Positions 46,646-55,253 of a stretch of DNA of 64,000 bases are shown in pieces. Within the stretch, counting starts at the first letter, position 1. The number at the start of each line of letters is the position of its first letter. Below the pieces are notes generated by a model, which was not told the origin of the DNA, searched no databases, and worked only from the letters and a program-made list of their open reading frames with translations. Made by a program: the position numbers and the translations under genes. The stretch is from contig QULP01000001.1 of NCBI GenBank assembly GCA_003481745.1, positions 310,001 to 374,000 of the forward strand. Reading direction: 5' to 3'. This stretch comes from Firmicutes bacterium OM04-13BH. Lineage in GTDB: Bacteria; Bacillota; Clostridia; Lachnospirales; Lachnospiraceae.

Positions 46646-48013
46646 CTATAAACTCTGAAACAGACTCCAGTATCCCTGGAAAAAGATATACAGTACAATC
46701 AACGGCAGAATATAGTTCAGATAAAAACGAATTTTTTTCAGGAAAGAAATTCCTACTCCTGTATTTGCTTCTTTTAAGAAATTGTCCCATCCCCATCCAT
46801 AACGAGAGACACAAAACATCAGATAAACTAAAGAACCAAGTGGTAATAAATTATTACTTACCAGGAAATCTTCAAATCCCATAATATCTTTTCCAAGAAT
46901 CGTAAAGTCACTCCAGATGGTCATTCCAAAGATACATGGCAGGGATAAAACAAATACTGCAATCATATTGACAAAACTTGCCTTTTTAAGCCCCCATCCC
47001 CATAAATCTTGTGCAAATGCAATGATATTCTGGAATACTGCAATGATTGTAGATAACGCTGCAAATGTCATAAATAAAAAGAAGAATGTTCCCCAGACTC
47101 TTCCACCTGCCATTGCGTTAAATACGTTTGGCAGAGTTACAAATACCAGTCCCGGTCCTTCTCCAGGGTCTACGCCAAAAGCAAAACAGGCCGGGAAAAT
47201 AATCAATCCCGCAACAATTGCAACAAAGGTATCCAAAATTGTAATACTGATAGCTTCTCCGGTCAGTTTTCTTTCTTTTCCAATATAGCTTCCAAAAATT
47301 GCAAGTGCACCGATTCCAAGGCTTAAAGTAAAGAACGCCTGCCCCATCGCTGCAAATACAACTTCTGTGACATTATATTCTGTCAGCTTCTTAAAATCCG
47401 GAAGCAAGTAGAACTTTAATCCCTCTGATGCACCATCTAACGTACAGGAGCGGACTGCCAGCACCAACATCAATGCCAGAAGCACTACCATCATGACTTT
47501 AGTAATCTTCTCTACACCATTTTGCAGTCCAAGAGAGCAGACTAAAAATCCAAGTACAACAATCACAAACATCCAGAAAATCATGCTGTTTTTGCTTGTG
47601 GAAACCTCTCCAAATACCCTGCTGATTTGTTCTGCATTTAATCCGACAAAATCACCTTTTGCCATCTTAAAGAAATACTGAAGCATCCAGCCTCCGATGG
47701 TTGTATAAAACATCATTAACAGATAATTTCCCGCCATACCAAAATAACGGTAAACATGCCACTTACTTCCCTTTTTCTCAAGTACATTAAAGGAAGTTGC
47801 AATACTTTTCTGACTTGCACGTCCGACTGCAAATTCCATAACCATGATCGGCAGTCCTAAAATTGCAAGAAAGAATAAGTAAATCAGTACGAATGCCGCT
47901 CCGCCATATTTTCCCGAAATATATGGAAAACGCCATACGTTTCCAAGCCCGATTGCACATCCTGCCGAAATCAGAATAAATCCGAGTCTGGAAGAAAACT
48001 TTTCTCGTTTCAT
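46646..48013 (-). CDS. Sodium-dependent transporter, NSS/SNF family
   Basis: A 455-residue sodium symporter with about 11-12 membrane helices. The N-terminal WRFPYISGKYGGAAFVLIYLFF, with the unwound TM1 motif, and GFILISAGCAIGLGNV are family signatures. Further down are AFFTLSLGIGALAIFGSYIG and GLVFVTLPNVFNAMAGG. Bacterial relatives carry amino acids such as tyrosine, tryptophan or leucine. The substrate cannot be read here. The gene stands alone, ahead of the pyrH promoter. Confidence 0.93.
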   Translation of the reverse strand: MKREKFSSRLGFILISAGCAIGLGNVWRFPYISGKYGGAAFVLIYLFFLAILGLPIMVMEFAVGRASQKSIATSFNVLEKKGSKWHVYRYFGMAGNYLLMMFYTTIGGWMLQYFFKMAKGDFVGLNAEQISRVFGEVSTSKNSMIFWMFVIVVLGFLVCSLGLQNGVEKITKVMMVVLLALMLVLAVRSCTLDGASEGLKFYLLPDFKKLTEYNVTEVVFAAMGQAFFTLSLGIGALAIFGSYIGKERKLTGEAISITILDTFVAIVAGLIIFPACFAFGVDPGEGPGLVFVTLPNVFNAMAGGRVWGTFFFLFMTFAALSTIIAVFQNIIAFAQDLWGWGLKKASFVNMIAVFVLSLPCIFGMTIWSDFTILGKDIMGFEDFLVSNNLLPLGSLVYLMFCVSRYGWGWDNFLKEANTGVGISFLKKIRFYLNYILPLIVLYIFFQGYWSLFQSL

Positions 48014-48073
48014 ATTCAGTAAAACCTCCTACTTTTCTTTTTTGACTGAAAACAATATATTATATCATGTTTT

Positions 48074-49096
48074 CTACTTACTTTCAATGCAGCCGATATT
48101 TTTAATTAACACGGAAATCGTCCCATCCGAATTGGTAATAAACTCTATTCTGTCTTTATTGTTATATTCTTCCATGGGAATTTTCAATTCAATACCCGTG
48201 TCCGTCATCAGATGCTGTTTGGTAAATTTTTTCGTCGTTGTCGGATTTTGCGGCTCTACAGTTGTATTTGCAAGATTGTATTTCTCTAATTTTTCTTCAA
48301 CTTCTTTTCTCATATTAGGATGTTCTTTAAAAATTTTATCCATTACAACCGGTACATCAAGTACTCCATCTTTAGAAAACTCTTCATTAATAATACTCTT
48401 TGTCTCCATCTGGACTTCAAACTGTTCCGATTCATGATAAAATTTTTTCTGAACCTCGGATACTGCTTTGCTGACAAGATTTAACCGGCTTTTTGCGGAA
48501 AGCGATGCCTTGCATTTTAAGAATAACTTTGAAAAATAATAGGATTTGACACCATTTATCTCATACTTCTTTTCGGTCAAACGCACATATTGAGGGGCTT
48601 CAAAATCGAGGAGAGCTGCCTCTGAAAGTTTCTGGTTTTCCCCTGGCAAAATCGCTTTTTGTCTGATAATCTCATTATTATTTCCCCACGGATCCGAATT
48701 GGTCAAATGAGTGTAAAAACTCTTATAATCCATTTTTAAAATTGCAAGATATTTTCGTTTTTCCAATTCATATTCTGCTATTATTAAATCGGCCTGTGGA
48801 ATTTCAATATTCTGATTCATAATCGTAAATAATTCTTCCGCTATTTTTTTTGAGAGATCTACAAAATTTTCACTGTTCCATTCTTGAAGATAACTATAAA
48901 TTGCAGACTCTTCTTCAAATACGCATCTTCTGATATCATCACTGTTATCTGTTTTAAAGATATGTGCTTTTATAAAATCAGCAAAGTCTGAACCATAATC
49001 TAATACTGTGTCAGAAAGCACAGGCATCCCAACGGTAGAATCTAAGATGTGTACAATAACCTGCCCAACTCTAATCTCTTCTTTATTTGCTATCAT
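48074..49096 (-). CDS. Nucleoid-associated protein, NA37/YejK-like
   Basis: A 340-residue soluble protein. The N-terminal half has IRVGQVIVHILDSTVGMPVLSDTVLDYGSDFADFIKAHIFK. The C-terminal part has the family-like KKFTKQHLMTDTGIELKIPMEEYNNKDRIEFITNSDGTISVLIKNIG. These match the 37-kDa nucleoid-associated protein family, related to E. coli YejK. DNA binding is inferred from the family. The gene diverges from the DMT transporter gene, whose promoter lies in the gap of 108 bases between the two. Base use is plainer (more AT-rich codons) than in neighbouring housekeeping genes, which may reflect an accessory origin. Confidence 0.8.
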   Translation of the reverse strand: MIANKEEIRVGQVIVHILDSTVGMPVLSDTVLDYGSDFADFIKAHIFKTDNSDDIRRCVFEEESAIYSYLQEWNSENFVDLSKKIAEELFTIMNQNIEIPQADLIIAEYELEKRKYLAILKMDYKSFYTHLTNSDPWGNNNEIIRQKAILPGENQKLSEAALLDFEAPQYVRLTEKKYEINGVKSYYFSKLFLKCKASLSAKSRLNLVSKAVSEVQKKFYHESEQFEVQMETKSIINEEFSKDGVLDVPVVMDKIFKEHPNMRKEVEEKLEKYNLANTTVEPQNPTTTKKFTKQHLMTDTGIELKIPMEEYNNKDRIEFITNSDGTISVLIKNIGCIESK

Positions 49097-49137
49097 TTCT
49101 TTTTTCTCCTCTATTTTCTCTATCTTTTATTCTGTAA

Positions 49138-49166
49138 TTGCAGTTTACTTTTTTGAATGCTATAAT
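49138..49166 (+). promoter_or_regulatory. Promoter of the DMT transporter gene
   Basis: On the plus strand TTGCAG (49138-49143), 17 bases, perfect TATAAT (49161-49166) with an extended TGC. The start lies about 30 bases before AAGGAG and 11 more before the ATG. Confidence 0.8.
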
Positions 49167-49204
49167 CTATACAAACTATATAAATATGAAGGAGTTTTTC
49201 TATT

Positions 49205-50083
49205 ATGAAAACTAAATCTTTCAAAAGCTCTCTGCTTTTATTTCTCGCCGCTTTTATCTGGGGCGTTGCTTTTGTCGCCCAAAGTGTTGGAATGGACTAC
49301 GTCGGTCCTTTTACTTTTAATGCTGTCCGTTGTTTTGTTGGCAGTCTCGTTTTGATTCCTGTTATCTTCTGGAACCAAAAACGTACTGCAAAAAAAGTTG
49401 ACAAAGATACTTTGCATGACTGGCCAAAAGAGAGTATTCTTGGAGGTATCTCCTGTGGTATTCTGTTTTTTATTGCGACTTCTTTGCAACAAATCGGAAT
49501 TTTATATACTTCAGTCGGAAAAGCCGGATTTATTACCGCACTTTATATCGTGATCGTTCCGATTCTGGGTATCTTTTTGAAACGAAAAGTAAATTTAAAA
49601 ATCTGGATTAGTGTATTGATTGCCCTTGTTGGTCTTTATCTGTTATGTATGAGCGGAAGTCTTACACTTACCAAAGGAGATGCCCTGATACTTCTTGGTG
49701 CCTTATTTTTCTCTTTTCACATTTTAGTAGTTGATTACTTTTCCTCTAAAGTAAGCGGAGTCAAACTCTCCTGTATCCAGCTTTTTATTGCCTCAATGTT
49801 ATCTGCGATTCCAATGTTCGTGCTGGAAAATCCAAAGCTTTCCAGTATCTGTGCAGCCTGGGCACCGATTTTATACGCCGGAATCCTTTCCTGCGGTGTT
49901 GCTTATACCCTACAGATTATCGGCCAGAGAAATTTAAATCCAACCATTGCCTCTTTAATTTTAAGTCTGGAATCTGTCATCTCTGTCCTTGCCGGATGGG
50001 TGATTTTACATCAGACTTTAAGCACACGGGAGTTGATTGGCTGTGTCCTTATGTTCGCTGCGATTTTATTAGCTGAACTTTAA
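49205..50083 (+). CDS. DMT-superfamily transporter (EamA family)
   Basis: A 292-residue membrane protein with ten predicted helices in two EamA repeats (residues about 10-140 and 150-290). Typical stretches are FIWGVAFVAQSVGMDYVGPFTFNAVRCFVGSLVLIPV, SVGKAGFITALYIVIVPILG and LNPTIASLILSLESVISVLAGWVILHQTLSTRE. EamA proteins export metabolites or amino acids; the substrate is unknown. It has its own promoter and terminator and is monocistronic. Confidence 0.94.
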   Translation: MKTKSFKSSLLLFLAAFIWGVAFVAQSVGMDYVGPFTFNAVRCFVGSLVLIPVIFWNQKRTAKKVDKDTLHDWPKESILGGISCGILFFIATSLQQIGILYTSVGKAGFITALYIVIVPILGIFLKRKVNLKIWISVLIALVGLYLLCMSGSLTLTKGDALILLGALFFSFHILVVDYFSSKVSGVKLSCIQLFIASMLSAIPMFVLENPKLSSICAAWAPILYAGILSCGVAYTLQIIGQRNLNPTIASLILSLESVISVLAGWVILHQTLSTRELIGCVLMFAAILLAEL

Positions 50084-50096
50084 ACCTTAACATACA

Positions 50097-50130
50097 AACC
50101 GGACAGGAAAACCCGTCCGGTTATTTTTTT
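50097..50130 (+). terminator. Terminator after the DMT transporter gene
   Basis: AACCGGAC and GTCCGGTT form a perfect 8-base stem around GGAAAACCC, followed by TATTTTTTT on the plus strand, 13 bases after the stop. Confidence 0.95.
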
Positions 50131-50158
50131 ACCTATCAGAGATAGCTCTTTTTTCTTC

Positions 50159-51400
50159 TTAATACTCAATCAATACCGGTCTGACCGGAGAGCCATCAAG
50201 CCCTTCCATTTTCATCGGCAGAGCACTTAAAAAATACGTTCCTTGTGTCACTTCTCCTAACACTAACCCTTCTAAAATTACAATTTCAGCTGAAAGTAAA
50301 GTCTGATGCACCGCTTTTTGCGTTCCTTTTCCTCCAACGGTCTGACTTTCTACTCCAATCAAATCCAGTCCGGCCTCTGCGCATACTTTTGCACTTTCCG
50401 GTGTCAGAAGAATTTCTCCTTTGATTAAAAGCTTCTTTGTACCATCTGCTAATAAAGCTTCCATCTCTTCTTTTCCGATTACACCCTCAGCTTTTATCAC
50501 TTTACATTCACCCAGACATTTTTCAAGTGGAATCTGGTCAACTCCATGTTTGCCTTCACAGAAATGTTTCGGTGCATCTAAGTGTGTTCCATTATGACTT
50601 CCAAAAGAAAGAATGGTAAGATTACAGTCATCTCCCTTTTTGATTTCATAAAATGGAGTCTTTGACGGTGCCGGGTCTCCCGGATAAACCGGTGTGGAAA
50701 ATAACTCTTTTCCAATATCATGGAATCTGGCTTTTTTACTGACTCCCAAAAATTCTCCGAGTTCTTCTACCGTCTGTACTACCTTTATCGCACCTGCTGA
50801 TTCTAATTCTTCTGTTCCGCCATATCCATAAGCGACTCCAATACAATCAAGCCGAGACGCCGTCGCACCAGCCACATCATATTTTCTGTCACCAATCATG
50901 ACAACACCTTTTCGTTTTTCTGCTTCAAAAAATCCTAGTTTTTTTAGTGCAATTTCAATCACATCTGATTTTGTCATTCTTGGAAAATTGACATCACTAC
51001 CCTCGATGACATCAAAATATTCATTGAGTTCAAAGTGTTCAAGCACTGCATCTACCATTCCCTGTGGTTTGGAAGAAGCAACTGCCAGTTTGTAGCCTTT
51101 TTTCTTTAATTTTGGCAGAAGCTTGCGAATCCCCTTATAAGGTTTATTCTCATAATATCCAACCACATTGTAACGTTCTCTATAGTAGGCAACGCCCTGT
51201 TCTGCTTCCGGTTCCTCAATCTGACAGTATTCCATTAACTGTTCTAAAAGCGGTGGTCCAACAAAAACTTCTAATTTTTTCAAATCTTCCGCAAGAGATT
51301 CATACCCCATTTTTCTTAATGCATACTGAATGGATTTTGTAATTCCCTCTCCTGATGCTGTCAATGTTCCATCCAAATCAAAAAGTAATGCCTGATACAT
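50159..51400 (-). CDS. HAD hydrolase fused to a cyclase-family (kynurenine formamidase-like) domain
   Basis: A 413-residue two-domain protein. Residues 1 to about 220 are a HAD-IA phosphatase: LLFDLDGTLTASGEGI (motif I), the small helical cap, LAVASSKP (motif II), VMIGDRKYDVAGA (motif IV). Residues about 225-413 are a cyclase-family domain with the metal motif GSHNGTHLDAPKHF and ESQTVGGKGTQKAVHQTLLSAEIVILEGL. The latter family includes kynurenine formamidase and related amidohydrolases. One uninterrupted frame joins the two, with no internal ribosome site visible at the junction near 50,730. GGGAGGG lies before the ATG at 51400. Substrates are unknown; phosphate removal plus lactam or amide hydrolysis in one pathway is a guess. 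Confidence 0.85.
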   Translation of the reverse strand: MYQALLFDLDGTLTASGEGITKSIQYALRKMGYESLAEDLKKLEVFVGPPLLEQLMEYCQIEEPEAEQGVAYYRERYNVVGYYENKPYKGIRKLLPKLKKKGYKLAVASSKPQGMVDAVLEHFELNEYFDVIEGSDVNFPRMTKSDVIEIALKKLGFFEAEKRKGVVMIGDRKYDVAGATASRLDCIGVAYGYGGTEELESAGAIKVVQTVEELGEFLGVSKKARFHDIGKELFSTPVYPGDPAPSKTPFYEIKKGDDCNLTILSFGSHNGTHLDAPKHFCEGKHGVDQIPLEKCLGECKVIKAEGVIGKEEMEALLADGTKKLLIKGEILLTPESAKVCAEAGLDLIGVESQTVGGKGTQKAVHQTLLSAEIVILEGLVLGEVTQGTYFLSALPMKMEGLDGSPVRPVLIEY

Positions 51401-51575
51401 CTTTGCCCTCCCATTTTCTTTCATACATCTTATTTTTTACCGTCTCTGTTTCTTCTTGAGAGACAGTGTTTTACATTTTTCTGTTGTCCTATTATACCTT
51501 GATATACGAAATTTTGGAAGTCCAAACCATCTTATTTCTTCCATCAATCATTTTGGTTTTTGTAACCTGTTTTTC

Positions 51576-51878
51576 TTATTTTTCTTCTTTTAAATCCGCA
51601 TTCTGCTTTACAATTTCCATAATTTCCTGATATTTTCCGGTTATATATCCATAATTATCCGGATTATGCGGAAGCGCACAGTTACTGCAGTCTTTGATTC
51701 CATCTCTCGTAAACTGGAAATTTCCTCCACATTTATCTCCTAATGCGTACAGGGGACAATAACAGAACAGACAATTGAATTTTTCCGGATGTTTCGTCTG
51801 ATGACATGGAAAAAATTCACATTCTTTATTACAGAAAAATGCATAATGCTTTCCCTCCCAATAGTTTGCCACTCTCAT
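51576..51878 (-). CDS. Cysteine-rich small-domain protein
   Basis: A 100-residue protein with ten cysteines: FFCNKECEFFPCH, FNCLFCYCPLYALGDKCGG and KDCSNCALPHN. The pattern fits the 'cysteine-rich small domain' family (PF04071-like), presumed to bind metal and sometimes found beside cobalamin genes. None of those genes is near. No signal peptide. A ribosome site is hard to fix; AAGAAGG about 9 bases ahead is the best. Function unknown. Confidence 0.82.
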   Translation of the reverse strand: MRVANYWEGKHYAFFCNKECEFFPCHQTKHPEKFNCLFCYCPLYALGDKCGGNFQFTRDGIKDCSNCALPHNPDNYGYITGKYQEIMEIVKQNADLKEEK

Positions 51879-52106
51879 TTTTGCCTTCTTTCTCTGCCTT
51901 TTTCATGCAGTTTTATTTTATTTTCATCATACCATTTTTATTTTCCAAACTCAACTATGTTACCATTTTCATTGTTTAAATTTTCTGGATTCAATTTTTT
52001 TTGAAATAGATCTGGATTTTTTTATCTTTTTATGAGACAATAATGAAGAATAGGACGTTAAATTTCTAACGCACTTGAATTATATATTCTTGAAAGGAGT
52101 TTTAAA

Positions 52107-52799
52107 ATGATTTATTCACACGAAGTAGAAACAATGTGTCCGGTACATCAGGGTGTAAACCACGGCGCAGCTCCAATCCCAGAAGAAGCAAAATGGGTAA
52201 AAGCAAAAGAAATCAAAGACATCTCAGGTTTTACTCATGGTATAGGCTGGTGTGCTCCTCAGCAGGGTACATGTAAATTAACCTTAAATGTAAAAGATGG
52301 TATTATTCAGGAAGCTTTAGTTGAAACAATCGGATGTTCCGGTATGACTCATTCTGCAGCTATGGCATCTGAAATTTTACCAGGAAGAACAATTCTTGAA
52401 GCTCTTAACACAGACCTTGTATGTGATGCAATTAACACAGCTATGAGAGAACTGTTCTTACAGATTGTATACGGAAGAAGCCAGAGTGCTTTCTCTGAAA
52501 ATGGTCTGACAATCGGTGCCGGTCTTGAAGATTTAGGTAAAGGTCTTCGTTCTCAGGTTGGTACTATGTACGGAACTCTTGCAAAAGGACCTCGTTATCT
52601 GGAAATGACAGACGGTTATGTAACAGGTGTTGCTCTTGACGAAGATGATGAAATCATTGGATACAAATTCATCAACTTCGGTAAAATGATGGACTTCATC
52701 AAAGCTGGTGATGATGCAAATACTGCATTTGAAAAAGCTCAGGGACAGTATGGTCGTGTTGACGATGCAGTGAGAATCATTGACCCAAGAAAAGAATAA
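52107..52799 (+). CDS. NifU/IscU-like iron-sulfur scaffold (GGGtGRT partner)
   Basis: A 230-residue relative of the IscU/NifU scaffold on which Fe-S clusters are built. The match is clearest at VETIGCSGMTHSAAMASEILPGRTILEAL (residues 72-100), like the second cysteine region of IscU; C49 and C56 (GWCAPQQGTCKL) align with the first. Cysteines are at 11, 49, 56, 77 and 106; the third canonical IscU cysteine cannot be placed with confidence. The C-terminal half (residues 130-230) is extra and matches no scaffold I know. Perfect AAAGGAG before the ATG. First gene of a two-gene operon with the GGGtGRT gene, 68 bases apart. Codon use is strongly biased (GCT, GGT, GAA), as in highly expressed genes. 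No iscS is adjacent. Confidence 0.88.
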   Translation: MIYSHEVETMCPVHQGVNHGAAPIPEEAKWVKAKEIKDISGFTHGIGWCAPQQGTCKLTLNVKDGIIQEALVETIGCSGMTHSAAMASEILPGRTILEALNTDLVCDAINTAMRELFLQIVYGRSQSAFSENGLTIGAGLEDLGKGLRSQVGTMYGTLAKGPRYLEMTDGYVTGVALDEDDEIIGYKFINFGKMMDFIKAGDDANTAFEKAQGQYGRVDDAVRIIDPRKE

Positions 52800-52867
52800 T
52801 TTCTGACGACTGATTACATAATTTTTTATCACTGCGACTGTCATAGAAAGAATAGGAGGATAAATTA

Positions 52868-53878
52868 ATGGCTTTATTTGAATCATATGAAAGAAGAGAG
52901 AAGCAAGTTCTTGCTGCTCTGAACAAATACGGTATCAATACCATTGAAGAAGCTGCAGAAGTAACAAAAGCTGCAGGTCTTGATGTTTACAAAATGGTAG
53001 AAGGCATTCAGCCTATCTGCTTCGAAAATGCTAAATGGGCTTACACAGTAGGCGCTGCTATCGCAATCAAAAAAGGCTGCAGAAAAGCTGCTGACGCTGC
53101 TGCTGCAATCGGCGAAGGTCTTCAGTCTTTCTGTATTCCTGGTTCTGTTGCTGACCAGCGTAAAGTAGGTCTTGGACATGGTAACTTAGGAAAAATGCTT
53201 CTTGAAGAAGATACAAAATGTTTCGCATTCTTAGCTGGTCACGAATCTTTCGCTGCTGCTGAAGGTGCTATCGGTATCGCTGAAAAAGCAAACAAAGTTC
53301 GTAAAGAGCCTCTGCGTGTTATCTTAAACGGTCTTGGAAAAGATGCTGCTCAGATTATTGCACGTATCAACGGATTTACTTATGTTGAAACAGAATATGA
53401 TTACTATACAGGCGAATTAAAAGAAGTATTCAGAAAACCTTATTCTACAGGACTTCGTGCAAAAGTTAACTGCTACGGTGCAAATGATGTTCGTGAAGGT
53501 GTTGCTATCATGTGGAAAGAAGACGTTGATGTTTCTATCACAGGTAACTCCACTAACCCGACAAGATTCCAGCATCCAGTTGCAGGTACTTACAAAAAAG
53601 AACGTATCGAAGCTGGTAAAAAATACTTCTCCGTTGCTTCTGGCGGTGGTACAGGACGTACTCTTCACCCAGACAACATGGCAGCAGGTCCTGCTTCTTA
53701 CGGTATGACTGATACACTTGGACGTATGCATTCTGATGCTCAGTTTGCTGGTTCTTCTTCTGTACCGGCTCACGTAGAAATGATGGGATTAATCGGTGCC
53801 GGTAACAACCCAATGGTTGGTATGACTGTAGCCGTAGCTGTAGCCGTAGAAGAAGCTGCTAAAGCTGGTAAATTCTAA
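52868..53878 (+). CDS. GGGtGRT protein
   Basis: A 336-residue soluble protein carrying the motif GGGTGRT at residues 259-265, which gives this family its name. Just after it is LHPDNMAAGPASYGMTDTLGRMHSDAQFAGSSSVPAHVEMMGLIGAGNNPMVGMT, the most conserved-looking region. Five cysteines lie in the first 210 residues. The fold and activity are not evident, and I know of no settled function. AGGAGG stands 8 bases before the ATG, codon use is that of a highly expressed gene, and a strong terminator follows. It is the second gene of an operon with the NifU-like scaffold, a conserved pairing in Clostridia by recollection. A partner in cluster storage, transfer or sensing is an inference. Confidence 0.9.
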   Translation: MALFESYERREKQVLAALNKYGINTIEEAAEVTKAAGLDVYKMVEGIQPICFENAKWAYTVGAAIAIKKGCRKAADAAAAIGEGLQSFCIPGSVADQRKVGLGHGNLGKMLLEEDTKCFAFLAGHESFAAAEGAIGIAEKANKVRKEPLRVILNGLGKDAAQIIARINGFTYVETEYDYYTGELKEVFRKPYSTGLRAKVNCYGANDVREGVAIMWKEDVDVSITGNSTNPTRFQHPVAGTYKKERIEAGKKYFSVASGGGTGRTLHPDNMAAGPASYGMTDTLGRMHSDAQFAGSSSVPAHVEMMGLIGAGNNPMVGMTVAVAVAVEEAAKAGKF

Positions 53879-53911
53879 GAACTCCTTTAAAATTAAGGAT
53901 TTTTATCTAAC

Positions 53912-53955
53912 AAAAAAGGTTACCACCGTACTTCTGCGGTGATAACCTTTTTTTA
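53912..53955. terminator. Bidirectional terminator after the GGGtGRT gene
   Basis: AAAAAAGGTTACCACCG pairs with CGGTGATAACCTTTTTT (one mismatch), with T runs in both directions. It can also end the small coiled-coil gene coming from the other side. Confidence 0.95.
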
Positions 53956-53979
53956 TTTCTGTTCTCTGCTTATTGATTT

Positions 53980-54135
53980 TTACTTATCATTTACTTTCTC
54001 TTCTAACTGAACATAAGCATTCCATAACTTTGAAATTGTCTGTTCCTGAACTTTACAGGCTTCTCTTAAATTTTCTATCTCTTTTTTTAAACGGTCATTT
54101 TCTTCTTCTAATAATTCCATCTTTTTCTCTATCAT
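53980..54135 (-). CDS. Small coiled-coil protein (51 residues)
   Basis: ATG at 54135 with GGAGG 10 bases ahead, stop TAA at 53980. The protein is almost wholly helical and charged: MIEKKMELLEEENDRLKKE, then IENLREACKVQ, then LWNAYVQLEEKVNDK. Leucine spacing suggests a short coiled coil; one cysteine. No family recognised. It shares the bidirectional terminator with the GGGtGRT gene, in convergent orientation. The good ribosome site and terminator support it as real. Confidence 0.65.
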   Translation of the reverse strand: MIEKKMELLEEENDRLKKEIENLREACKVQEQTISKLWNAYVQLEEKVNDK

Positions 54136-54260
54136 ATCTCTATCTCCTCCAAATAATCAAAATACATTCCTTATTATATCTCCTGCATTACACTTTGTAA
54201 AGTATTTCTTTTTTCATTTTTTTATGTAATGTTTTTCATTTATGCAAACGCATGCCCATT

Positions 54261-55022
54261 TCAACTATTCGGAACCATATAAGTTCTAAGTCCTTTCATC
54301 AAATCCATCGCCTTTCCATCGATAACCAAATCTGCCTTTCCATCTGCAAAATGGTCCTGATCATTCATCAGAATAATCTTTTCTCCCTTAAAGTACTTCG
54401 TAAACATACTTCCCAGATCAGAACGCATCGAGCAGCCCAGCATCAGCAGAACCTCTGCACTTGAAACCTCATCTACTGCTTTTGTAAGCAGACGATTATC
54501 TATCATCTCCCCTTTTAGGTAAATTTCCGGACGGATAATCGAACCGCACTTTTCACAATATGGAAGTCCACTTCTTTCTCTTTCCTGCAAAGCTTTCAAC
54601 GGATATTTTTTCCTGCATCTTGGACAAATATTTCGATAAATGCTTCCATGGATTTCCAGTACATTTTTACATCCTGCACGTTTTGGCAAAGAGTAAATGT
54701 CTCTTGTTACAATTGATTTTAAAATTCCCATCTCTTCCAGTTGACCAAGCAGTTTTAAACCCTCATTTATTCTACCTCTTTTGCTGAGAACTTCATTTTT
54801 ATAAAATTCATAAAACTGAGATGGTCTGGTGTTGTAAAACGCTGCACTAAACAATTCTTCTGGAGAATACCCATATCGACTCTCGATATCATAAGCATCC
54901 TCCGGCTCCCCTATGTTCGTACATCCACTTTGATAACTCACCCTCATTCCAAGGAGACACACCAGATATTTACTTTCTTTGATGATTTGAGACGCACGTT
55001 GTAATTTTTCTTCTCGTGTCAT
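54261..55022 (-). CDS. Sir2-like protein with altered NAD-binding motifs
   Basis: A 253-residue sirtuin-fold protein. Kept features are the catalytic histidine in VLEIHGSIYRN, the zinc cysteines CPRC and CEKC, and the following IIRPEIYLKGEMID. Changed features: the GAGIS-type motif reads GMRVS, the following DFR is missing, TQNID reads TRDIY, and GTSL reads GCSM. These bind NAD in normal sirtuins, so deacetylase activity may be lost or altered. Such 'SIR2-family' variants recur in Lachnospiraceae. A frame from a GTG at 55031 is less likely: AAGGGG lies 8 bases before the ATG at 55022. Monocistronic, with a promoter at 55054-55082. Confidence 0.8.
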   Translation of the reverse strand: MTREEKLQRASQIIKESKYLVCLLGMRVSYQSGCTNIGEPEDAYDIESRYGYSPEELFSAAFYNTRPSQFYEFYKNEVLSKRGRINEGLKLLGQLEEMGILKSIVTRDIYSLPKRAGCKNVLEIHGSIYRNICPRCRKKYPLKALQERERSGLPYCEKCGSIIRPEIYLKGEMIDNRLLTKAVDEVSSAEVLLMLGCSMRSDLGSMFTKYFKGEKIILMNDQDHFADGKADLVIDGKAMDLMKGLRTYMVPNS

Positions 55023-55053
55023 TTTGCCCACCCCTTTCTATATGGGCTATTAT

Positions 55054-55082
55054 ACTATATTTTCAGCAAGATTGGTGCACAA
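55054..55082 (-). promoter_or_regulatory. Promoter of the Sir2-like gene
   Basis: TTGTGC (55077-55082), 17 bases, TATAGT (55054-55059) on the minus strand. A TATAAT three bases further down is an alternative -10. Confidence 0.55.
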
Positions 55083-55253
55083 ACTTAATCTTTAAAACGC
55101 TTTTTTTCTGCTATATTTTTCAATTTTTTTATTAATTTTTCAATTTTTTATTAATTTCTGTTGATTATCTATGCAATTAAAATTTTATTGTCCTTCTTTT
55201 TCCCAAAATCCTAATTCTGGTTTCTATAGAATGACAAAACTTTTTTCTGATAA
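55083..55253. other. A/T-rich gap with a short direct repeat
   Basis: No gene is seen. Two adjacent copies of TTTTTCAATTTTTTATTAA (about 55115-55160, one base different) make a direct repeat. The rest is low-complexity A/T sequence. Confidence 0.5.

Noticed and set aside
51425..51575. Imperfect hairpin (CTGTCTCT/AGAGACGG) between the Cys-rich gene and the HAD-cyclase gene
   Set aside because: No T run on the minus strand and weak pairing, so it is not called a terminator. Nothing else of note in the 150 bases.
51884..52106. Promoter of the NifU-like/GGGtGRT operon
   Set aside because: Expression must be strong, yet I could not find a -35/-10 pair with an acceptable spacer in this A/T-rich stretch. 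An imperfect inverted repeat (GTTA-6-TAAC, 52057-52070) was too weak to call.
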